NCBI RefSeq assembly: GCF_020829665.1
Contig: NZ_JAIVFT010000002.1
Coordinates: 434,001-498,000 of the forward strand
Direction of reading: 5' to 3'
DNA from: Nostoc sp. CHAB 5824
Lineage (GTDB): Bacteria > Cyanobacteriota > Cyanobacteriia > Cyanobacteriales > Nostocaceae
Length of the DNA: 64,000 bases
A program made the translations under genes and the position numbers. Numbering within the stretch: position 1 is the first letter of the stretch; each line of letters starts with the position of its first letter. The notes beneath the pieces were generated by a model that worked only from the letters and a program-made list of their open reading frames with translations, was not told the origin of the DNA and made no database searches. Positions 45,982 through 56,157 of the stretch are shown here, piece by piece.

Positions 45982-48771
45982 CTACACCAAATTTGGCATC
46001 CAAACCAGCCTTTTTATATGCTCAGGCTTTTCGGGAGCCTTTTCTACCCCAGCTTCCAGAACATCTGAGTGTGTTTGTGAAAAACCCATTTTTAAAAGAA
46101 AGCTTTTCACCTGCTCGTTTCGCAGACCTGAAGAGTAAGGAGCGACAATCTTATTTAAATTCTTCTGTTTAGCGAAATCAAAAATGCTGCATAAAAGAGA
46201 TTGTTCCACTCCCCGTCCCAAAGCACGACAGCTCATCAGCATGGTATCTATAAACAAAGATTCGTTATTCTGTTTCAGAACCGCTACACCAACAAGACCA
46301 TAATCACCAAAGCGGTCTTTAAGATTAAGTACCAGAATGGAACTGGATTTGTGAAGGTCTTGAATTTCAGTTAAGGAACGGCGAATTAAAGAAAGATTGA
46401 ACTGATTGGTTTTCTGTGTCAATTGGGCTACCCGTGGCAAATCTTTTTCTTCGGCAGACCGAATTTCTACAACCAATTGCAAGGATTCTAAATAACTTTC
46501 AAGGCTAGTTACACCCTGCTGTAATTTATGGCGCTGTTGTTCCTGCGCCATAAGTTCTGTTCGGATTTTATCTTCGATTGTGATATTTGAAGAATCAAAA
46601 CACCAGAGTTTGGAAAGAGTTTCAACATAAAGTGCCGGCTCTTTTGGCATAGTAACAACAGTTACATCTGAAGAATTAGTCTGCACTTCCAGACACTCGA
46701 TTGGAGAATCATCCACAAAAACGAAAGAGTCCAGACCCAAGTTTAATTCTTCAGCAATATCGCGCAAATTGGCAGATTTTGTTTTCCAGTTAATCCGATG
46801 AGCAGCAATATCTGAGCGTTGCAATACCATATCGGGATGATTGTCAAATACATTCCAGACATCTGCTTCCTGATTTTTGCTAACTAGTATCAGGAGAATA
46901 CCGCGTTTTTTGAGAGCTAAAAGCATTTCCTGAAATAGACGAAAACTGCGACCGGGCTGGTCATTGCTCAAAGCTATGCCATCAATACCATCCTCACCCA
47001 CAATACCTCCCCACAAAATACCATCACAATCGAGTGCCACAACTTTTTTAGCAGGAAGAAATATTCCGTGCGCTAAACGAGTAATTGCAATTCCTAGTCT
47101 CTGATAGACAATCTGTGAATAAGGAGCGCGAGCAATCGCCTCAAATAAAGCATCCTGTGAATTTTTTCGTCCAACTTCCTCAACAACTCTTGCAAAGTCT
47201 AAAATATGAATTCCTGCCAATTTTTCCAGTTGTTCTTGCCACCAAAGGCGTACCTTCTCCACCTGTTGATGCTTGCCATGAAAAAATGGCGAAACTGCTA
47301 GAGGTAAATTCGACACAATCAGACCATTTTTCTTGGCAGCATAACTACTGATAGCATCCAATAGTTGACTGCCACGAATCATTCCGTCCTGATCTTCATC
47401 GGAGATTAAATCCTCTGGGCGAGTAAGAACTATATTTAACCCGTTTGGATTATTCATAAAACCACTATCTGGAGAAAGAAGAGTCTGTTCCAATTGGTTG
47501 AATTCACCAAATTCAACAGATAATGGAATGCCGAAAGCTCGACACCAGAGTTCTAAACTAGAACCTAGTGGTTGTGCAGTAAAACTGGCAGCAATGACAA
47601 TTTTTGTATTACTTTCTGGTATCGATTCTCGAAAACGACGTGCAAGTATCTGAGTTACGGTATCTAGATCGTAAAGCGGTAAAAGCTCTGGATTATTTGG
47701 AATTTCAATATCTTCGCTAGGAGTAGATACAGCGTCTGAACTTTCTAAAGAATAATTATCTGTATGGGCAGTAATTATCTGCTCGATTGACTTTCGAGAA
47801 TTCAGTTTGAAAATATCTTTAGGAGGAACACGAATTGAAAAGCGGTCATATAATGCAGCAGCAATTGACATTGTTGCGAGGGAATCCCATGTCATACAGT
47901 TGTTGCTATTTAGGTCATCAGAAATCTCTTTTGGTGTCAAACGAATAGCATTAGCAATTATTTCATTCAATTCTAAGTGAGCTATTTGTTGAAACGAAGA
48001 CTTTGGTTTTGCCTCATTTACATATTCATTTCGTTTGCGAAGAAAAATAGCAGGATTCCCACCCCAGACTTCACCATGCCCTATACGTGTGTAAGGAAGT
48101 ACATTACTGCCTACTTCTACTATTGCTTCCTCTTCAATTTTGACACCCATTCCAATTCGAGTGTTACCACCTATAGTACTTTTGTTTCCAATAGTAATTG
48201 GCTCTGAAATATATTTAACTTTCCCATCAGATGTATTGGTAGCATGAGCAACAATATGGCATTCACTGCCAATAACAACATTGTCACCAATGTATGTCAA
48301 ATCTGGATCTTGCAGCCATGCAATTACTAGAGACCTTTTACCTATATGTACTTTTGGAGAATAGGCTCGCATTGCCAAATTCCTCAGCCATCTCAATGCA
48401 GTTGGAGACATTTTTAAATAATTCAGCCCAGGCAATGTATCGAGCAGTAGCATTATCCTGTAAGAGTTAATTATGGGTGATATTTTAATCAGTAATGGCA
48501 AATCCTCAAGGACATCAATTTCGACAAATCTTGGTTTTTTGACAAATAGAAACAGAAAAGTTGTTCCCAACGTACTCAGGCATAAAAAGAGAAATAACCA
48601 GAATAAGTAGAGGATAGGAAATATTGCCATTAGAACCAGGGTGTTGATTTCTGGAAACATGCTAAAAATTAGCCAGGCCTCTAGAAAAGAAGTCACAATG
48701 GTTAAGACTAGTGGATAAAACCAATTGATAGTTTCAACAGTAAGTGCAGAGAGTATTTTGATCAATTTCAT
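45982..48771 (-). CDS. Membrane-anchored LbH acyltransferase / ACP / FkbH-like fusion protein
   Basis: The 929-residue protein reads, in order: several membrane helices (about 15-95); a left-handed beta-helix acyltransferase-like domain (about 145-250; ITIGNKSTIGGNTRIGMGVK, GGNPAIFLRKRN); an acyl-carrier-like domain (about 265-340) with the pantetheine-site motif WDSLATMS; and a full FkbH unit. That unit has an SGNH-like part, a HAD-IIIC domain with VALDCDGILWGG (about 577) and LILVSKNQ, and a GNAT-like C terminus (TNQFNLSLIRRS, DRFGDYGLVGVA). FkbH proteins load a glyceryl unit from 1,3-bisphosphoglycerate onto a carrier. The fusion to a membrane transferase suggests glyceryl or acyl transfer to an envelope lipid or glycan. 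That last step is inference. Confidence 0.8.
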   Translation of the reverse strand: MKLIKILSALTVETINWFYPLVLTIVTSFLEAWLIFSMFPEINTLVLMAIFPILYLFWLFLFLCLSTLGTTFLFLFVKKPRFVEIDVLEDLPLLIKISPIINSYRIMLLLDTLPGLNYLKMSPTALRWLRNLAMRAYSPKVHIGKRSLVIAWLQDPDLTYIGDNVVIGSECHIVAHATNTSDGKVKYISEPITIGNKSTIGGNTRIGMGVKIEEEAIVEVGSNVLPYTRIGHGEVWGGNPAIFLRKRNEYVNEAKPKSSFQQIAHLELNEIIANAIRLTPKEISDDLNSNNCMTWDSLATMSIAAALYDRFSIRVPPKDIFKLNSRKSIEQIITAHTDNYSLESSDAVSTPSEDIEIPNNPELLPLYDLDTVTQILARRFRESIPESNTKIVIAASFTAQPLGSSLELWCRAFGIPLSVEFGEFNQLEQTLLSPDSGFMNNPNGLNIVLTRPEDLISDEDQDGMIRGSQLLDAISSYAAKKNGLIVSNLPLAVSPFFHGKHQQVEKVRLWWQEQLEKLAGIHILDFARVVEEVGRKNSQDALFEAIARAPYSQIVYQRLGIAITRLAHGIFLPAKKVVALDCDGILWGGIVGEDGIDGIALSNDQPGRSFRLFQEMLLALKKRGILLILVSKNQEADVWNVFDNHPDMVLQRSDIAAHRINWKTKSANLRDIAEELNLGLDSFVFVDDSPIECLEVQTNSSDVTVVTMPKEPALYVETLSKLWCFDSSNITIEDKIRTELMAQEQQRHKLQQGVTSLESYLESLQLVVEIRSAEEKDLPRVAQLTQKTNQFNLSLIRRSLTEIQDLHKSSSILVLNLKDRFGDYGLVGVAVLKQNNESLFIDTMLMSCRALGRGVEQSLLCSIFDFAKQKNLNKIVAPYSSGLRNEQVKSFLLKMGFSQTHSDVLEAGVEKAPEKPEHIKRLVWMPNLV

Positions 48772-48843
48772 AGTAAATGCCCCTATTAAGCTGTCAAAAA
48801 GTTATTCAAAGCAGCTACCTACCATGCTGAAGGTCAAATACCT

Positions 48844-49647
48844 TTACTGGATTTTCAAGAACTTATCCAAAGCTGTAACTAGGCTGGGAGGCCAACGGCG
48901 GATATTTTTTACCCAGTCGATATCCTTATAGCGGCTATCAAGTCCATAAGCTGCTACCCAGTTGCTTTCGGCTTCACCTTGTTCTCCATTTACCCAATAT
49001 GCAGCTGTGAGGGCGGCACGCACATCAGCAAACTTGGAGTATTTACGGGCGATATTTCGCATTTCACGGATTGCTTGCTCTTTTTGACCTGTTTCATAAA
49101 GAGCGAGGGCGTAGTTAGCACGTGCGAAGGCAAAATTTGGGGCTATCTCATTAGATTTTTTGTAGTCAGCGATGGCATCTGACCATTTTCCTAAACCTGT
49201 TTTGGCATTTCCCCGATTGTTATACGCCATCGCATCGTTAGGATCGAGTTCTAAGACATGATTATAATCTGCGATCGCATCTGACCATTTTCCCATTCCT
49301 TCCAACGCCGCACCCCGATTTAAATATGGATCAGTCACATTCGGCGCTAGTTCTATGGCTTTGTTATAATCTGCCAACGCCTCTTGCAATTTGTTCTGAC
49401 TCACCCGCGAATTCCCCCGGTTACTCCACGCCCCGGCATTTGTCGGAAATTGCTCAATAATTTTTGTCCAGTAGGTTTCAGCTGTCGCAAAATCACCTTG
49501 ATTCGTTGCTACAAACGCTTGATTGGCCCATTCATCGCCTTGTTTTAACTGTTCTTCAGTAATCGGCGGTTGAGATTGTGCCATGACTGGAGTACCCCAG
49601 CCAAACACAAGTAAAAGACTGAGAAAAATACCAATCAACTTAATCAT
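48844..49647 (-). CDS. Exported TPR-repeat protein
   Basis: The 267-residue protein has a signal peptide (MIKLIGIFLSLLLVFGWGTPVMAQ) and at least four TPR units with the A-x-x-x-Y-N/D-x-A-I/L-x-L-x-P pattern (ADYNKAIELAPN, ADYNHVLELDPN, ADYKKSNEIAPN). A C-terminal helical part follows (WVKNIRRWPPSLV). It is probably a scaffold in the periplasm or thylakoid lumen. The partner is unknown. Confidence 0.85.
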   Translation of the reverse strand: MIKLIGIFLSLLLVFGWGTPVMAQSQPPITEEQLKQGDEWANQAFVATNQGDFATAETYWTKIIEQFPTNAGAWSNRGNSRVSQNKLQEALADYNKAIELAPNVTDPYLNRGAALEGMGKWSDAIADYNHVLELDPNDAMAYNNRGNAKTGLGKWSDAIADYKKSNEIAPNFAFARANYALALYETGQKEQAIREMRNIARKYSKFADVRAALTAAYWVNGEQGEAESNWVAAYGLDSRYKDIDWVKNIRRWPPSLVTALDKFLKIQ

Positions 49648-49690
49648 CTAGGTCTACCTATGTCTCTTTTGAAAATGGGGAGTGGAAAGT

Positions 49691-49721
49691 TGACAGTTGA
49701 CAGTTGACAGTTGACAGTTAG
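49691..49721. repeat. GACAGTT heptamer array
   Basis: Four direct copies of TTGACAG occur in a row between the TPR gene and ruvB. Confidence 0.85.
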
Positions 49722-49759
49722 TTGTCCACTCTCAACGACCCCATGCCCAATGCCTATAA

Positions 49760-50860
49760 TTACAATAATGACAATTGTTCATTAGGCGGGGTGAATCCCA
49801 AATGCTTGTATGCTGCCTTAGTGGCCATTCTGCCGCGATGAGTTCTAGTTAAATACCCAATCTGCATGAGGTAAGGTTCGTACACCTCTTCAATTGTTTG
49901 AGTATCTTCACCCGTCGCTGCTGCCATTGTTTCTAACCCCACTGGGCCGCCGTTAAATTGTTCAATAATTACACTCAACATCTGGCGGTCTGTCCAATCT
50001 AAACCGCATGGATCTACTTGAAATAGTTGCAATGCTTCAGATGCGATGCTTTCATTAATATCCCCAGATAGCTTTACTTCCGCATAATCACGTACTCTCT
50101 TAAGTAGCCTATTCGCAATCCGTGGTGTACCGCGTGAACGACGGGCAATTTCTGTTGCACCAGCTTCTGTAACAGGGGTTTTGAGTAATTGAGCGGTTCG
50201 CAGTACAATTTTAGTCAATTCGTCAACTTCGTAAAATCGGAGTTTTTGAATCAAACCAAAGCGATCGCGCAGTGGTGAAGTTAAAGCACCGACACGTGTT
50301 GTAGCTCCCACTAAGGTAAACTTTGACAACGGCAAACTTCTGATTCGAGCGCTAGAACCCTTACCAATAGTAATATCTAACCGATAATCTTCCATTGCCG
50401 GATAGAGAATTTCCTCCGTCATCCGCGAGAGGCGATGAATTTCATCCACAAATAAGATATCCCCTGGTTTCATGTTGACCAGTAGCCCAACAATATCCCG
50501 TGGACGTTCTAGCGCTGGGGCACTAGTAATTTTATAATTTACCCCCATTTCCGATGCTAAAATCATTGCCATTGTAGTTTTGCCCAATCCCGGCGGCCCA
50601 TACAGCAGTAAGTGATCTAGCACCTCACCACGAGACTTGGCTGCTTTGATGGCAATATCTAGCACATCCTTTAAATCTTTTTGCCCTATGTAATCGGCAA
50701 ATCGGTGTGGTCGAATACCTTCTTCTTGCTGTTCTTGTTCATCAATAGCAGCTTCAGGCTGCAAAATCTTGTCTGTGGAAGGTGTCCTCACCGACTCCTG
50801 ACGCTGCTTTGGTTCTCCGTTGGGTTCTGGAGGCTGTTTTTTCGAGGAGATTATCGCCAT
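49760..50860 (-). CDS. ruvB: Holliday junction branch migration helicase RuvB
   Basis: The 366-residue AAA+ motor has a ~45-residue acidic/Gln-rich N-terminal extension, then [20 protein letters not shown], Walker [10 protein letters not shown], Walker [28 protein letters not shown] and the C-terminal winged helix ([20 protein letters not shown]). It drives branch migration with RuvA in recombination repair. Such N-terminal extensions are usual in cyanobacteria. Confidence 0.97.
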   Translation of the reverse strand: MAIISSKKQPPEPNGEPKQRQESVRTPSTDKILQPEAAIDEQEQQEEGIRPHRFADYIGQKDLKDVLDIAIKAAKSRGEVLDHLLLYGPPGLGKTTMAMILASEMGVNYKITSAPALERPRDIVGLLVNMKPGDILFVDEIHRLSRMTEEILYPAMEDYRLDITIGKGSSARIRSLPLSKFTLVGATTRVGALTSPLRDRFGLIQKLRFYEVDELTKIVLRTAQLLKTPVTEAGATEIARRSRGTPRIANRLLKRVRDYAEVKLSGDINESIASEALQLFQVDPCGLDWTDRQMLSVIIEQFNGGPVGLETMAAATGEDTQTIEEVYEPYLMQIGYLTRTHRGRMATKAAYKHLGFTPPNEQLSLL

Positions 50861-51036
50861 AATTCAGCTATCTACATTTAAGGGGACTGGGGACTTGGAA
50901 CTGGGGACTGGGGACTTGGGAGCGGGAGGAGAAAGAATAACCAATGCCCAAAGCCCGTAAAAATTTTCGTTTGGAAATACCCACGCCAATTTAAAATTTA
51001 AATTCCGGTCAATTACCCAGAAGTACAAAAGTTATT

Positions 51037-51810
51037 ATGTTATCTAAAAGAATCTTACCGTGCTTAGATGTAAAGGCGGGACGGGTTGTAAAAGGAGTTA
51101 ACTTTGTAAATCTCCAAGATGCAGGCGATCCGGTAGAGTTGGCCAAGGTTTACAACGAAGCCGGTGCTGATGAGTTAGTATTTCTGGATATTACAGCTAC
51201 TCATGAAGACCGAGCTACTATTTTAGATGTGGTCTACCGGACTGCTGAACAGGTCTTTATTCCATTGACTGTGGGTGGTGGCATTCAATCCTTAGAAAAT
51301 GTTAAAGCTTTGTTACGAGCAGGCGCAGATAAGGTTAGTATTAATTCTGCAGCGGTGCGTGATCCAGACTTGATTAATCGGGCAAGCGATCGCTTTGGTA
51401 ATCAGTGCATAGTTGTTGCTATTGATGCCAGACGCAGAAATAACCCGGAGAATCCAGGTTGGGATGTGTATGTACGGGGTGGCAGGGAAAATACAGGCTT
51501 AGATGCTCTACTGTGGGCACAAGAAGTTGAAAAACGGGGGGCCGGTGAACTGCTAGTAACAAGTATGGATGCTGATGGAACCCAAGCCGGGTATGACATC
51601 GAGATTACACGGGCAATCGCCGATGCTGTAGAAATTCCAGTCATTGCTTCTGGCGGTGCAGGTAATTGTGAACATATCTACACAGCCCTAACCAAAGGCA
51701 AAGCTGAAGCAGCATTACTGGCATCACTGTTACATTACGGTCAATTAAGCGTAGCAGAAATCAAAAATTATTTGCGCGATCGCAACGTGCCAGTAAGAAC
51801 ATTCTTTTAA
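51037..51810 (+). CDS. hisF: Imidazole glycerol phosphate synthase cyclase subunit HisF
   Basis: The 257-residue TIM barrel starts [20 protein letters not shown] (catalytic Asp11). It has [29 protein letters not shown] (second catalytic Asp), and [13 protein letters not shown]. With HisH it makes imidazole glycerol phosphate and AICAR in histidine synthesis. hisH is not adjacent. It is divergent from ruvB. Confidence 0.97.
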   Translation: MLSKRILPCLDVKAGRVVKGVNFVNLQDAGDPVELAKVYNEAGADELVFLDITATHEDRATILDVVYRTAEQVFIPLTVGGGIQSLENVKALLRAGADKVSINSAAVRDPDLINRASDRFGNQCIVVAIDARRRNNPENPGWDVYVRGGRENTGLDALLWAQEVEKRGAGELLVTSMDADGTQAGYDIEITRAIADAVEIPVIASGGAGNCEHIYTALTKGKAEAALLASLLHYGQLSVAEIKNYLRDRNVPVRTFF

Positions 51811-51908
51811 CATATCATTTACTGTTAATGACATCTATCTATGGTTGGACACACTTCCCTGAAAGGGTGTTAATATTATTTTACAAGTATTAACAAATAT
51901 TAAAAAAT

Positions 51909-52103
51909 ATGTTGCTTCCTATTTTACTTTTTGATGTTGCCCTGGTGGCGTGGTCCCTGCACTTAATGGAAAAAGCTTACGAGAGTAAAGAATTTTCTCT
52001 CATGTTGGCTGGTACATTAGTTGCTCTGGCTGCTGCTGCCATGTTAGTAGTTTACTTCTTGATGGGGCACTGTATGACCTATTTGTTGCAAGTGTCGTTG
52101 TGA
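51909..52103 (+). CDS. Small membrane protein of unknown function, 64 residues
   Basis: The product MLLPILLFDVALVAWSLHLM, then FSLMLAGTLVALAAAAMLVVYFLMG, predicts two transmembrane helices with a charged turn (EKAYESKEF). There is no recognised family. The stop is followed by the promoter region of the tRNA-Ala gene. Confidence 0.6.
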   Translation: MLLPILLFDVALVAWSLHLMEKAYESKEFSLMLAGTLVALAAAAMLVVYFLMGHCMTYLLQVSL

Positions 52104-52151
52104 GTGCCCAGTGGTAGAGAGGATATTTTAAATTTATTTTCTACAAAAAGC

Positions 52152-52188
52152 TTGACAAAGTAGCAATATTCAAGCCATTATGTATAAT
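52152..52188 (+). promoter_or_regulatory. Candidate promoter of tRNA-Ala
   Basis: A perfect TATAAT lies at 52183-52188, about 9 bases before the mature tRNA. TTGACA at 52152-52157 is 25 bases upstream of it, too far for a standard sigma-70 spacing, so the -35 assignment is doubtful. CATTAT at 52176-52181 would give an 18-base spacer instead. Confidence 0.4.
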
Positions 52189-52197
52189 GGATTTTAA

Positions 52198-52270
52198 GGG
52201 GTTATAGCGCAGTTGGTAGCGCACCTCAATGGCATTGAGGGGGTCAGCGGTTCGAATCCGCTTAGCTCCA
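52198..52270 (+). tRNA. tRNA-Ala (anticodon GGC)
   Basis: A complete 73-base cloverleaf is visible: acceptor GGGGTTA/TAGCTCC (with two G-U pairs), D arm GCGC/GCGC, anticodon stem CCTCA/TGAGG with loop ATGGCAT, and T arm AGCGG-TTCGAAT-CCGCT. The anticodon GGC reads GCC and GCU alanine codons. The 3' CCA is not encoded. Confidence 0.96.
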
Positions 52271-52642
52271 TTCTTAAGAACCTAAATCTCTCTATTAATG
52301 GAGAGGGTTAGGAATATTTATTAGAAGGTTTTATTTGCTGTCTATCTAGCCAGTCTCGAAAGTTGGATTTATCACACTCATTTGGCAAAGTGCGTCACCG
52401 ATAGCGTAGCGGTAGCGAGTCCGCGTACCCCTACGGGGAAGCAAGCTACGCTTTTAGCTGTCTCGTAGAGAGCGTCATAGCCCGTTGTAAACATCGCCTA
52501 ACTCTCAGAGGCTCAAGTAAGGCAATATTAACCTTGCAACCATATCAGAAACTAGAACCATAAATGCTTGGATCTTTAAACATAGCCATCTATGGTATAG
52601 AAATGTATAGAATCTTGTAAAGATATAAAATATAGTTCTTAA
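52271..52642. other. Gene-free repeat-rich region after the tRNA
   Basis: There is no gene in this stretch. The middle (about 52390-52490) is made of GC-rich interspersed sequence such as GATAGCGTAGCGGTAGCGAG and GGGGAAGCAAGCTACGC, fragments of which recur at 55690 and 61950. Confidence 0.6.
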
Positions 52643-53368
52643 ATGCACACATTTCTTGCTTCTTCCTCAATGCAGCTGTCTGTACCACCAAATCACTTTC
52701 AGCCAATGAAGATTGTCGCACTGGGGGACAGCTTAATTTATGGATTCGGTGATCCGGAAAAAGGAGGCTGGATCGAACAGTTACGGCGATGGTGGATGTT
52801 GCCGGATAGTGCCGGTCATGTGCTTTATAATTTAGGGGTAAGAGGCGATCGCACGCAACAAGTAGCCCAAAGGCTAGAAGTTGAATTTCGCCACCGAGGT
52901 GAACTGCGAAATCGTGTTCCCGACTTGATTATTTTATCAGTAGGCGTGAATGACTCAGCGCGGTTGGCGCGTCCCGATGGTCGAAGTTACACAGATTTTA
53001 CATTGTTTGAAAAGGAAATTGCTTCTCTGCTAGATTTAGCACAGCAACTATGTCCTGTGTTATTTGTGGGCATGGTACCAGTGGATGAAGCCAAGATGCC
53101 ATTTTTAGATTGTTTTTACTATAATCATGCCGACCAGTACCGCTACAAAGAAGCAACTCGAATTGCTTGTACCAAACGGCAGATTCCCTATTTAGATATT
53201 TTTGAGCAATGGATGGAACGCGGTGAAAATTGGCGGCTTAAACGTTTGAGTGAAGATGGTCTTCATCCCAATACACTGGGTTATCAAGCTTTGTTAGAAG
53301 ATGTGATCAATTGGGATGCGATTGCAACTTATCATTCTAAATTTGATTACCATCTTAAACCATCGTAA
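52643..53368 (+). CDS. SGNH/GDSL-family lipase or esterase
   Basis: The 241-residue protein has the four SGNH blocks: LGDSLIYGFGD (nucleophile Ser, about residue 30), NLGVRGDRT (Gly), SVGVNDSAR (Asn) and DGLHPN (Asp-x-x-His). It should hydrolyse an ester or acyl group. The start is uncertain: in-frame ATGs at codons 10 and 22 are possible, and the N-terminal 21 residues are not conserved-looking. No signal peptide is evident. Confidence 0.87.
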   Translation: MHTFLASSSMQLSVPPNHFQPMKIVALGDSLIYGFGDPEKGGWIEQLRRWWMLPDSAGHVLYNLGVRGDRTQQVAQRLEVEFRHRGELRNRVPDLIILSVGVNDSARLARPDGRSYTDFTLFEKEIASLLDLAQQLCPVLFVGMVPVDEAKMPFLDCFYYNHADQYRYKEATRIACTKRQIPYLDIFEQWMERGENWRLKRLSEDGLHPNTLGYQALLEDVINWDAIATYHSKFDYHLKPS

Positions 53369-53490
53369 TCAGATAAATCTGTTGATGCTTTGGGGCTAAA
53401 CTCATATTCTCGTATCTCCCATCCTTGCAAAAACACTACAGCGCTGATTTTTTAAATCCATCTTTTCCCTATTTTTTATTCAGTATTCCT

Positions 53491-53925
53491 ATGACACCAA
53501 CTTTATTTGGTCGTTGGCAAACTCGATTATTATTACTTGCAACAGTGGGCGTACTTGTGTCTTTGCCCTTTGCAATGGGTTTGATTGGTTCTAATGCTAA
53601 CTCGGTTTATTTTTGGATACTTGGTTATGTCGCCGTCTTTGGCTTAGGTTGGGATGTACTTTATAACTATCTGCAAAAATTTCGATGGGACAGGGATTGG
53701 CCCGCAGCCTATCAACTTTTAGCTGGTATATGGGAATTAGTATTTGTGTTCTGTGGAATAAAACTGTTTGGCTTTTTACCAATACCTTTACCGAAAGAAG
53801 AACTTTCGCCAGCAACTTTTCTATTGCACTATAGCGTTGTATGGCTAGCAGTTTTTATTAGTTCACAAAGCCTGATGCGAATTATCTTTCCCCGTTGGCG
53901 TTTCCGGGGTGGCGAGTGGTTGTAA
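53491..53925 (+). CDS. Small integral membrane protein of unknown function
   Basis: From the ATG at 53491 (MTPTLFGRWQTRLLLLATVG) the protein is 144 residues. An upstream ATG at 53425 would add a region without conservation-like features. It has four hydrophobic segments (LLLLATVGVLVSLPFAMGLI, FWILGYVAVFGLGWDVLYNY, LVFVFCGIKLFGF, LLHYSVVWLAVFISS). It resembles a conserved cyanobacterial membrane protein, but no function is known to me. Confidence 0.65.
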   Translation: MTPTLFGRWQTRLLLLATVGVLVSLPFAMGLIGSNANSVYFWILGYVAVFGLGWDVLYNYLQKFRWDRDWPAAYQLLAGIWELVFVFCGIKLFGFLPIPLPKEELSPATFLLHYSVVWLAVFISSQSLMRIIFPRWRFRGGEWL

Positions 53926-54004
53926 AACCTTAAATCCTCGAAATTCTCAATTTTTCACCTAGTTACTTACAGCTTTTTTCATCTATCTGAACCACAATCC
54001 ACTC

Positions 54005-54030
54005 TAGGGGCGCACAGATGTGTGCCCCTA
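54005..54030. repeat. Hairpin repeat upstream of the first antiporter
   Basis: TAGGGGCGCACA and TGTGTGCCCCTA are reverse complements except for one G-T pair, leaving a loop of two to four bases. This common Nostoc interspersed hairpin lies in the otherwise gene-free gap 53926-54248. Confidence 0.75.
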
Positions 54031-54248
54031 TGGTTTAATTATCTGAAAATTGCTGGAATCAAAAATCAACAATTCAATCGTAAATTCAAAAAATCATATA
54101 TGGCGGTTTTAGTTTAGATGCAATATGTTGTATTGACGTACAGTTGTGTGCGTTGCTATGAACATTGGTTTGGGGTTGAATCCCCATCAAAATTGTCTCT
54201 AATTCAAAATCCCTAGTTCAATGCAGAGACGCAAATTAAGGAAGTGCA

Positions 54249-55556
54249 ATGTCTAATTTTGATCTAATTATTCAGCTATTTCTGCAACTTACAGTTATTT
54301 TAGCCACTTGTCGCATCGTCACAATTTTAGGACGCCGCTATCTTGGTCAAACCGATGTTGTTTGCGAAATGATTGCAGGTGTAATGCTAGGGCCATCACT
54401 TTTGGGATTGATTGCACCTGACTTTCAGCAATGGCTGTTTCCTAAACTTCCCATTATCACTTCTGTGGGACTCAAAATACCCAACCCATCAATGTCAATT
54501 TTATATGCTATTAGCCAGATTGGGTTGGCAATTTATATGTTTTTAATTGGTTTAGAGTTCAACACCAAACTGTTAAAACATCATATCAAAAGTGCAAGTT
54601 TGCTATCTGCTGCCGGAATTATCACTCCCTTTATTTTAGGAGCGATCGCATCTTTTTGGTTTTATAACAATGGCGATTTCTTTCAACCAAAGGTAACGCC
54701 TTGGTCAGCTACTTTGTATCTAGGTGCGTCAATGACAATTACGGCTTTTCCAATGTTAGCTCGTATTCTTTACGAACGCGGTCTTGCACAAACTCGCTTC
54801 GGTACTTTGGCTTTAGGTGCAGCATCGGTAGATAATGGAGTTGCTTGGTGTTTGCTAGCGATCGTGCTTGCTAGCGTGAAAAATTCTTTAAGCATCGCCA
54901 TATTAGCAATTGGTGGTGGCATTTGCTACGTTCTATTTGCGATTTTTATTGGTCAACCTCTACTAAGAGCGTTCACACGCATGACAAAACGTGATGCAGG
55001 TGTGAACAGACAAACCCTGACTTTGATGTTGATAATTTTGATGTTTTGTGCATGGTTTACCGATGTCACAGGTATCTATGCAATATTTGGTGCTTTTGTG
55101 CTAGGAGCAGTGACACCACGGGGAGAATTTGCCCAACAAATTCGTCAACATACAGAGTTTTTAACTACTTCTTTTTTGCTACCGATATTTTTTGTGTTCT
55201 CTGGACTGAATACTCAAATTGAATTGGTAAACACACCGACTTTATGGGGAGTTACGCTTTTAATTATTGCGATGCCTACGGCGGTAAACTACGCAATTTT
55301 CGGCAAAGGTGTTGCTTGTATGTTGGCTGCAAAATTGACGGGAGAAAATTGGCGCGAATCTGCAACTATCGGCGCTCTAATGAATGCTCGTGGTTTAATG
55401 GAGTTAATCATCCTCAACATTGGTCTTGAACAAGGTATAATTACCCCGACTTTATTCACTATCATGGTTATTATGGCAGTCATTACTACCCTCATGGCAT
55501 CACCACTAATTGCCTTTTTGTTGCATGGTACAAACTATGAGAAGTTTTCCGCTTAA
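54249..55556 (+). CDS. Cation:proton antiporter, CPA2 family (short form)
   Basis: The 435-residue membrane protein has about 12-13 helices and the CPA2 signature blocks EMIAGVMLGPSLLGLIAPDF, IGLAIYMFLIGLEF, GASMTITAFPMLARIL and ALMNARGLMELIILNIGLE. The ion-binding dyad position in helix 5 reads SVDNGVAW (Asp195-Asn196), where the second antiporter in this region has Asp-Asp. There is no C-terminal regulatory domain. The ion (Na+ or K+) cannot be told from sequence. Confidence 0.9.
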   Translation: MSNFDLIIQLFLQLTVILATCRIVTILGRRYLGQTDVVCEMIAGVMLGPSLLGLIAPDFQQWLFPKLPIITSVGLKIPNPSMSILYAISQIGLAIYMFLIGLEFNTKLLKHHIKSASLLSAAGIITPFILGAIASFWFYNNGDFFQPKVTPWSATLYLGASMTITAFPMLARILYERGLAQTRFGTLALGAASVDNGVAWCLLAIVLASVKNSLSIAILAIGGGICYVLFAIFIGQPLLRAFTRMTKRDAGVNRQTLTLMLIILMFCAWFTDVTGIYAIFGAFVLGAVTPRGEFAQQIRQHTEFLTTSFLLPIFFVFSGLNTQIELVNTPTLWGVTLLIIAMPTAVNYAIFGKGVACMLAAKLTGENWRESATIGALMNARGLMELIILNIGLEQGIITPTLFTIMVIMAVITTLMASPLIAFLLHGTNYEKFSA

Positions 55557-56157
55557 GGAAATTTAAATATAAGATTAATTACCTAGTAATACCATTTATT
55601 TATGAGGCTGCGCCAAACTTTTTAACTTTTTATTCCTTTGTGTCCTTCTCTAACGAGACGCTGCGCGTAACTTGCTTCTCCGTAGGAGTATACGGTTCGT
55701 TTTTCAGTCCTAATATGGTTTAGCGCATCTTTATACAGAATTGGTATAAGCGGATAAAATTCTCTGCTTTTACTCTGGCTATAACCGTTATGTTTGTAAC
55801 GATATTTAAGCGTTATTACAAACTGACTACTTATTACTTAATACGCTTGTGCTAAGGCTTAACTTTTTGTCAGAGTCATTTTTTTACGAACTGCAAAGGA
55901 AGAGAAGGAAGAAATGCTTATTTTAACTGTATTGACCTATTACCTAATTTTCTCGATATCGGTAATTCGGAAGTTATTCTAGATTTGGCTTCTAAAATCA
56001 TCAAAATTCATGTTTCACGGCTGCAACTGCTTCGTAGCAGCAATTTACATACACAACGAAGCGCAAATTAACCTTGAGTATATTTAACAAGCTTGACATT
56101 TTCCAGTTTTTTAAAGAATCATCTTAAGGAAACCAGATAGTTAATTGTGAGGAAACC
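55557..56157. other. Gene-free region between the two antiporters
   Basis: There is no supported gene in this stretch. Interspersed repeat sequence (TTCTCTAACGAGACGCTGCG and CTTGCTTCTCCGTAGGAGTA) occupies about 55647-55700. The rest is AT-rich and should hold the promoter of the second antiporter operon. Confidence 0.55.

Noticed and set aside
52152..52157. TTGACA as the -35 box of the tRNA-Ala promoter
   Set aside because: It is 25 bases from the TATAAT, outside normal sigma-70 spacing, so it was kept only as a doubtful part of a candidate.
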